From NCBI GenBank assembly GCA_050246915.1, contig JBFWVD010000013.1, forward strand, positions 25,327 through 89,326: 64,000 nucleotides of DNA. Direction: 5' to 3'. How positions within the stretch are numbered: the first letter of the stretch is position 1; the number at the start of each line of letters is the position of its first letter. A program made the position numbers and the translations under genes. The DNA is from JBFWVD01 sp050246915 (GTDB lineage: Bacteria; Actinomycetota; Acidimicrobiia; Acidimicrobiales; Ilumatobacteraceae). The notes beneath the pieces were generated by a model. The model was not told the DNA's origin, ran no database searches, and saw only the letters and a list, made by a program, of their open reading frames with translations. Below are positions 61,208-64,000 of this stretch, in pieces.

Positions 61208-62359
61208 GTGCCCAAGACGCGCCCGTCCGCCCTGAGCCCGAAGATCGAGCAGTTCCTGCAGACCACTGATGCGCCCACCCCGTTCGTGGTGGTCGACCTC
61301 GATCTGGTCGCCGAGCGCTATGAGGCCTTGGCCTCGACGTTGCCGATGGCGAGCATCTATTACGCCGTGAAGGCGAACCCGGCACGTCCCCTCCTCGAGC
61401 GTCTGGTGGCTCTGGGCTCCCGTTTCGATGTGGCCAGTCCCGGCGAGATCGACATGTGCCTCGCCGCCGGCGCTCGCCCCGAGCACATCTCCTACGGCAA
61501 CACCATCAAGAAGCGTCGCGACGTGGCCTATGCGGCGTCGGTCGGGGTGCATCGCTACACCGTCGATTGCGACAATGAGCTCGACAAGGTGTTGTCAACC
61601 GATCCTGACGCGTCGATCTGCGTGCGTCTGTTCCACGAGTGCGGTGGTGCCGATTGGCCCCTGTCGCGCAAGTTCGGTTGCGATGCGCTCGACGTGGTCC
61701 GCCTTCTGGTGCAGGCGTCGGAAGCTGGCGCGGTGTGTGGTGTGTCGTTCCACGTCGGATCGCAGCAGCGCGATGTCGAGGCATGGGACAGCGCCCTCGA
61801 GCGTGCCGCGCACACCTTCGACGCCGCCCGATCGCGTGGTGGGCGACCCTCGTTCATCAACCTCGGCGGCGGATTGCCCGGTACCTACGTCGAGCGCATG
61901 CCCGACATCTCGGTGTACGGCGATGCCATCACCTCGTCGATGCAGCGCCACTTCGGTGACACCCTCGATGAGGTCATGATCGAACCGGGCCGCTACATGG
62001 CTGCCGACGCCGGCGTGCTGCGCACCGAGGTCGTGCTCGTGTCGCGACGGGCCGCCGACGACGTCGCCCGTTGGGTGTACCTGGACTGCGGCAAGTTCCA
62101 CGGCCTGGCCGAGACGATGGAAGAAGCGATCCGCTATCGCCTCCGCACCCCCCACGACGGCACCGTCACCGGCCCAGTCGTCATCGCCGGCCCCACCTGC
62201 GACTCCGCCGACGTGCTTTACGACAAGACCGGTTATCAGCTCCCGCTGGCACTGGCCGAGGGCGACATGGTCGACATCTTGTCGGCCGGGGCGTACACCA
62301 CCACGTACTCCTCAGTCGGCTTCAACGGCTTCGCGCCTCTCGCTGAACACTTCGTCTGA
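61208..62359 (+). CDS. Type III PLP-dependent ornithine/lysine decarboxylase
   Basis: 383 residues from GTG 61208 preceded by GAGGAG; the earlier open frame is rejected. PLP lysine K55 in YYAVKANPARP, then FDVASPGEID, SFHVGSQ, INLGGGLPG, EPGRYMAADAGVL and catalytic C331 in GPTCDSADVLY. It decarboxylates ornithine (or lysine or diaminopimelate) to a diamine; the GPTCDSAD form favours ornithine. The last two codons and the stop are the first bases of a triplicated 42-bp repeat. Confidence 0.9.
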   Translation: MPKTRPSALSPKIEQFLQTTDAPTPFVVVDLDLVAERYEALASTLPMASIYYAVKANPARPLLERLVALGSRFDVASPGEIDMCLAAGARPEHISYGNTIKKRRDVAYAASVGVHRYTVDCDNELDKVLSTDPDASICVRLFHECGGADWPLSRKFGCDALDVVRLLVQASEAGAVCGVSFHVGSQQRDVEAWDSALERAAHTFDAARSRGGRPSFINLGGGLPGTYVERMPDISVYGDAITSSMQRHFGDTLDEVMIEPGRYMAADAGVLRTEVVLVSRRAADDVARWVYLDCGKFHGLAETMEEAIRYRLRTPHDGTVTGPVVIAGPTCDSADVLYDKTGYQLPLALAEGDMVDILSAGAYTTTYSSVGFNGFAPLAEHFV

Positions 62360-62476
62360 GCCGAGGAAGCGAAGCGGACTCGGCGAGGCAGATTCGTCTG
62401 AGCCGAGGAAGCGAAGCGGACTCGGCGAGGCAGATTCGTCTGAGCCGAGGAAGCGAAGCGGACTCGGCGAGGCAGA
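62351..62476. repeat. 42-bp tandem repeat, three perfect copies, spanning a stop codon
   Basis: Copies at 62351-62392, 62393-62434 and 62435-62476. Each begins TTCGTCTGAGCCGAGG and later has CGGACTCGGCGAGG, so GCCGAG and CTCGGC can pair. The first copy starts with the last two codons and TGA of the decarboxylase gene. Split from CTGA, the unit reads as three decayed 14-mers (second and third match at 10 of 14). The core matches the block at 121-246 on the opposite strand. Confidence 0.97.
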
Positions 62477-62550
62477 TCCAGTTCCGTGCCCGTAAGCGGG
62501 CCGAGTGACGGGGCTTTTGACTGTCTTCGACGACCTGCGAGGATCCGTCG

Positions 62551-63558
62551 ATGAAGATCGACGCCACCGTTTCCCACGATCCGTCCGAGACCAAGGCCGG
62601 AGCGGCCCGCATCGAAGCCCAGGGCTACGACGGCGTTTGGCTCGGCGAGACCAAGCACGATTCGTTCATGCAGATGGTGCTCGCCGCCCAGGCCACGGAG
62701 AAGGTCACGATCGGCACCTCGATCGCCATCGCCTTCGCTCGCACCCCGATGACGCTGGCATATTCGGCCTACGACATGCAGCTGTACTCCAAGGGGCGTT
62801 TCGTACTGGGGCTCGGCTCGCAGGTGAAGGCCCACATCGAGAAGCGCTTCGGCATGCCGTGGTCGCAGCCGGCAGCGCGCATGCGCGAGATGGTGGTGGC
62901 CACCAAGGCCATCTTCGACGCCTGGCAGAACGGCACCAAGCTCGACTTCCGGGGCGACTTCTACTCGCACACGCTGATGACCCCGTTCTTCTCTCCCGAT
63001 CCGCTGCCGTGGGGCCCTCCTCCCATCTACCTCGCCGGTGTGGGCGAGCTCATGACCGAGGTTGCGGCCGAGGTGTGCGAAGGGTTTTTCCTGCATCCGT
63101 TCACCACCGAGCGCTACATGCGCGAGGTCACCGTCCCGGCGCTCGAGCGTGGTCGGGCCAAGAGCGGCAAGAGCCTCGACGGTTTCGAGATCTGCGCCAC
63201 CACCTTCGCAGTGTGCGCCACCAACGAGGCCGACATGGCCAAGGCCATGGCCGGCACCAAGAACCAGATCGCCTTCTACGCCTCGACACCCGCCTATCGG
63301 CCGGTCCTCGAGGCCCACGGCTGGGGCGAACTGCAGACCGAGCTGAACGTGATGACCAAGCAAGGCCGGTGGAGCGAGATCGGTGATCTCATCACCGACG
63401 AGATGGTCGCCACGTTCGGCGTCGTCGGCACACCCGAGGAGGTCGGGCGAGGGTTCAAGGCTCGGCTGGGTGATGTGGCCGGCCGGACCGGGTTCTATGC
63501 CCCGTACTCCCACGATCCCGACATCTGGTTGTCGGTGATGGACGCCATCCGTAGCTGA
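62551..63558 (+). CDS. LLM-class, probably F420-dependent oxidoreductase
   Basis: 335 residues. It begins MKIDATVSHDPSETKAGAAR, then GYDGVWLGETKHDSF, TIGTSIAIAFARTPMTLAYSAYD, RFVLGLGSQVKAHIEKRF and PIYLAGVGELMTEVAAEVC, typical of the TIGR03617-type luciferase-like family of actinobacteria. It uses F420 or FMN; the substrate is unknown. No dyads occur in it. Confidence 0.88.
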   Translation: MKIDATVSHDPSETKAGAARIEAQGYDGVWLGETKHDSFMQMVLAAQATEKVTIGTSIAIAFARTPMTLAYSAYDMQLYSKGRFVLGLGSQVKAHIEKRFGMPWSQPAARMREMVVATKAIFDAWQNGTKLDFRGDFYSHTLMTPFFSPDPLPWGPPPIYLAGVGELMTEVAAEVCEGFFLHPFTTERYMREVTVPALERGRAKSGKSLDGFEICATTFAVCATNEADMAKAMAGTKNQIAFYASTPAYRPVLEAHGWGELQTELNVMTKQGRWSEIGDLITDEMVATFGVVGTPEEVGRGFKARLGDVAGRTGFYAPYSHDPDIWLSVMDAIRS

Positions 63559-63568
63559 GCACGCTCGC

Positions 63569-63604
63569 GACAGTGGCCGGCGCCTCGCGGCACCGGCCAC
63601 TGTC
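63569..63604. terminator. Bidirectional terminator between convergent genes
   Basis: GACAGTGGCCGG (63569-63580) pairs perfectly with CCGGCCACTGTC (63593-63604) across a 12-base loop. It begins about 10 bp past the LLM gene stop and also lies downstream of the convergent fasciclin gene. Confidence 0.75.
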
Positions 63605-63646
63605 AATTCGTATTGCATCGATTCGGCTTGCGTCAGTTCATGTTGC
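63602..63646. repeat. Three 15-bp tandem units next to the fasciclin stop, first one a 16-bp dyad
   Basis: GTCAATTCGTATTGC (63602-63616), ATCGATTCGGCTTGC (63617-63631), GTCAGTTCATGTTGC (63632-63646). The first unit plus one base is a copy of the dispersed dyad. The block ends 7 bp before the fasciclin stop codon (63654-63656, minus strand). Confidence 0.8.
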
Positions 63647-63653
63647 GTTGAGC

Positions 63654-64000
63654 TCAGGCCGGGATGAGCACGTTCCCCATGGCGTGGATGACGCCGTTGG
63701 TCGCCTGCACGTTGGCCACGGCGATCGGATGGCCATCGACGAGGACATTGCCGTCCTTGTCGTGGCTCACCGTCAGCTCGACTCCGGCCACGGTCTTGAG
63801 CTTGCCGTCCTTGAGCTGATCGGTGTTCAGCGCGCCCGCTACGACGTGGTACGTGAGCACCTTGGTGAGCAGCGCCTTGTCGGCACCGACGGCGTCCAGG
63901 GTGGCCTTGGGAAGCGCGGCGAACGCAGCGTCGACCGGAGCGAACACGGTGAACGGTCCTGCGCCCTTGAGCGTGTCGATCAGCCCGGCGTTGGTCACCA
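63654..64000 (-). CDS. Fasciclin domain protein, C-terminal fragment
   Basis: About 115 residues are in the window; the N-terminus runs off the right edge. LIDTLKGAGPFTVFAPVDAAFAALP, then LTYHVVAG and NVQATNGVIHAMGNVLIPA are the FAS1 H1 and H2 motifs. The gene ends at the conserved last motif, so nothing follows FAS1. Such proteins are usually secreted or lipid-anchored adhesins. Confidence 0.93.
   Translation of the reverse strand, partial: VTNAGLIDTLKGAGPFTVFAPVDAAFAALPKATLDAVGADKALLTKVLTYHVVAGALNTDQLKDGKLKTVAGVELTVSHDKDGNVLVDGHPIAVANVQATNGVIHAMGNVLIPA

Noticed and set aside
62351..62476. Possible CRISPR-like array
   Set aside because: The units are directly adjacent with no unique spacers, the first copy contains coding sequence and a stop codon, and no cas genes are present.
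62236..63618. Long minus-strand open frame encoding a 14-residue repeat
   Set aside because: It is antisense to the LLM oxidoreductase and decarboxylase genes; the peptide repeat is only the 42-bp DNA repeat read in the wrong direction.

Overview
This window is a high-G+C stretch of actinobacterial chromosome, by eye about two-thirds G+C. The best fit is Acidimicrobiia (Ilumatobacter-like). Pointers are an LLM-class probable F420-dependent oxidoreductase, a four-gene conservon, a secreted protease with three RLLDTR repeats, an L,D-transpeptidase with YWxxASDGG repeats, many GTG starts and many ATGA/GTGA gene overlaps. The lineage is inferred from gene style, because no rRNA or other marker gene is present. 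No tRNA, rRNA, CRISPR array, insertion sequence or prophage was found.

Layout. 1-5.3 kb: tyrosine biosynthesis (tyrA start, chorismate mutase-VOC fusion), a short-chain dehydrogenase with a DUF2889 protein, and the rluB-scpB-scpA block. 5.5-11.1 kb: FkbM methyltransferase, hydrolase, tRNA t6A synthase, SnoaL-like protein and a secreted trypsin-like protease. 11.1-13.7 kb: a J-domain protein and a proline racemase/ornithine cyclodeaminase-like pair. 13.9-18.8 kb: a complete liv branched-chain amino acid ABC transporter. 18.8-24.3 kb: CorA-type transporter, small proteins, heme A synthase, folD and a TetR regulator. 24.3-34.5 kb: agmatine deiminase, lipoprotein, heterodimeric ABC exporter, DoxX protein, acyltransferase, carboxylesterase and a FAD oxidase. 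34.6-44.6 kb: conservon cvnA-D, HDOD protein, VanW protein, exported proteins and alpha-carbonic anhydrase. 44.7-54 kb: prmA, L,D-transpeptidase, CrtI-like oxidoreductase, flavodoxin, ung, lipid-type SDRs and a PHP protein. 54-64 kb: two GAF-only proteins, an overlapping operon (pterin-binding protein, CoA-transferase, amidohydrolase), two ferritin-like proteins with a cupredoxin, an ornithine-type decarboxylase, an LLM oxidoreductase and a fasciclin fragment.

Gene content is mostly ordinary. The interesting material is at nucleotide level. First, at least six genes carry short tandem repeats that begin on the stop codon: four have three 14-bp units (42 bp in total), and two have 42/43-bp units repeated three times. 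The 42-bp unit is itself three decayed 14-mers, and several loci share the word TGAGCCGAG. A seventh gene has three 15-bp units just after its stop. Second, a 16-bp dyad (GTCAAY-N4-RTTGCG/AC type) recurs about 33 times, mostly inside coding sequence, in different reading frames and on both strands. The two systems meet at 63602-63646, where a dyad copy is the first of three tandem 15-mers next to a stop codon. I regard these as the best candidates for something undescribed.
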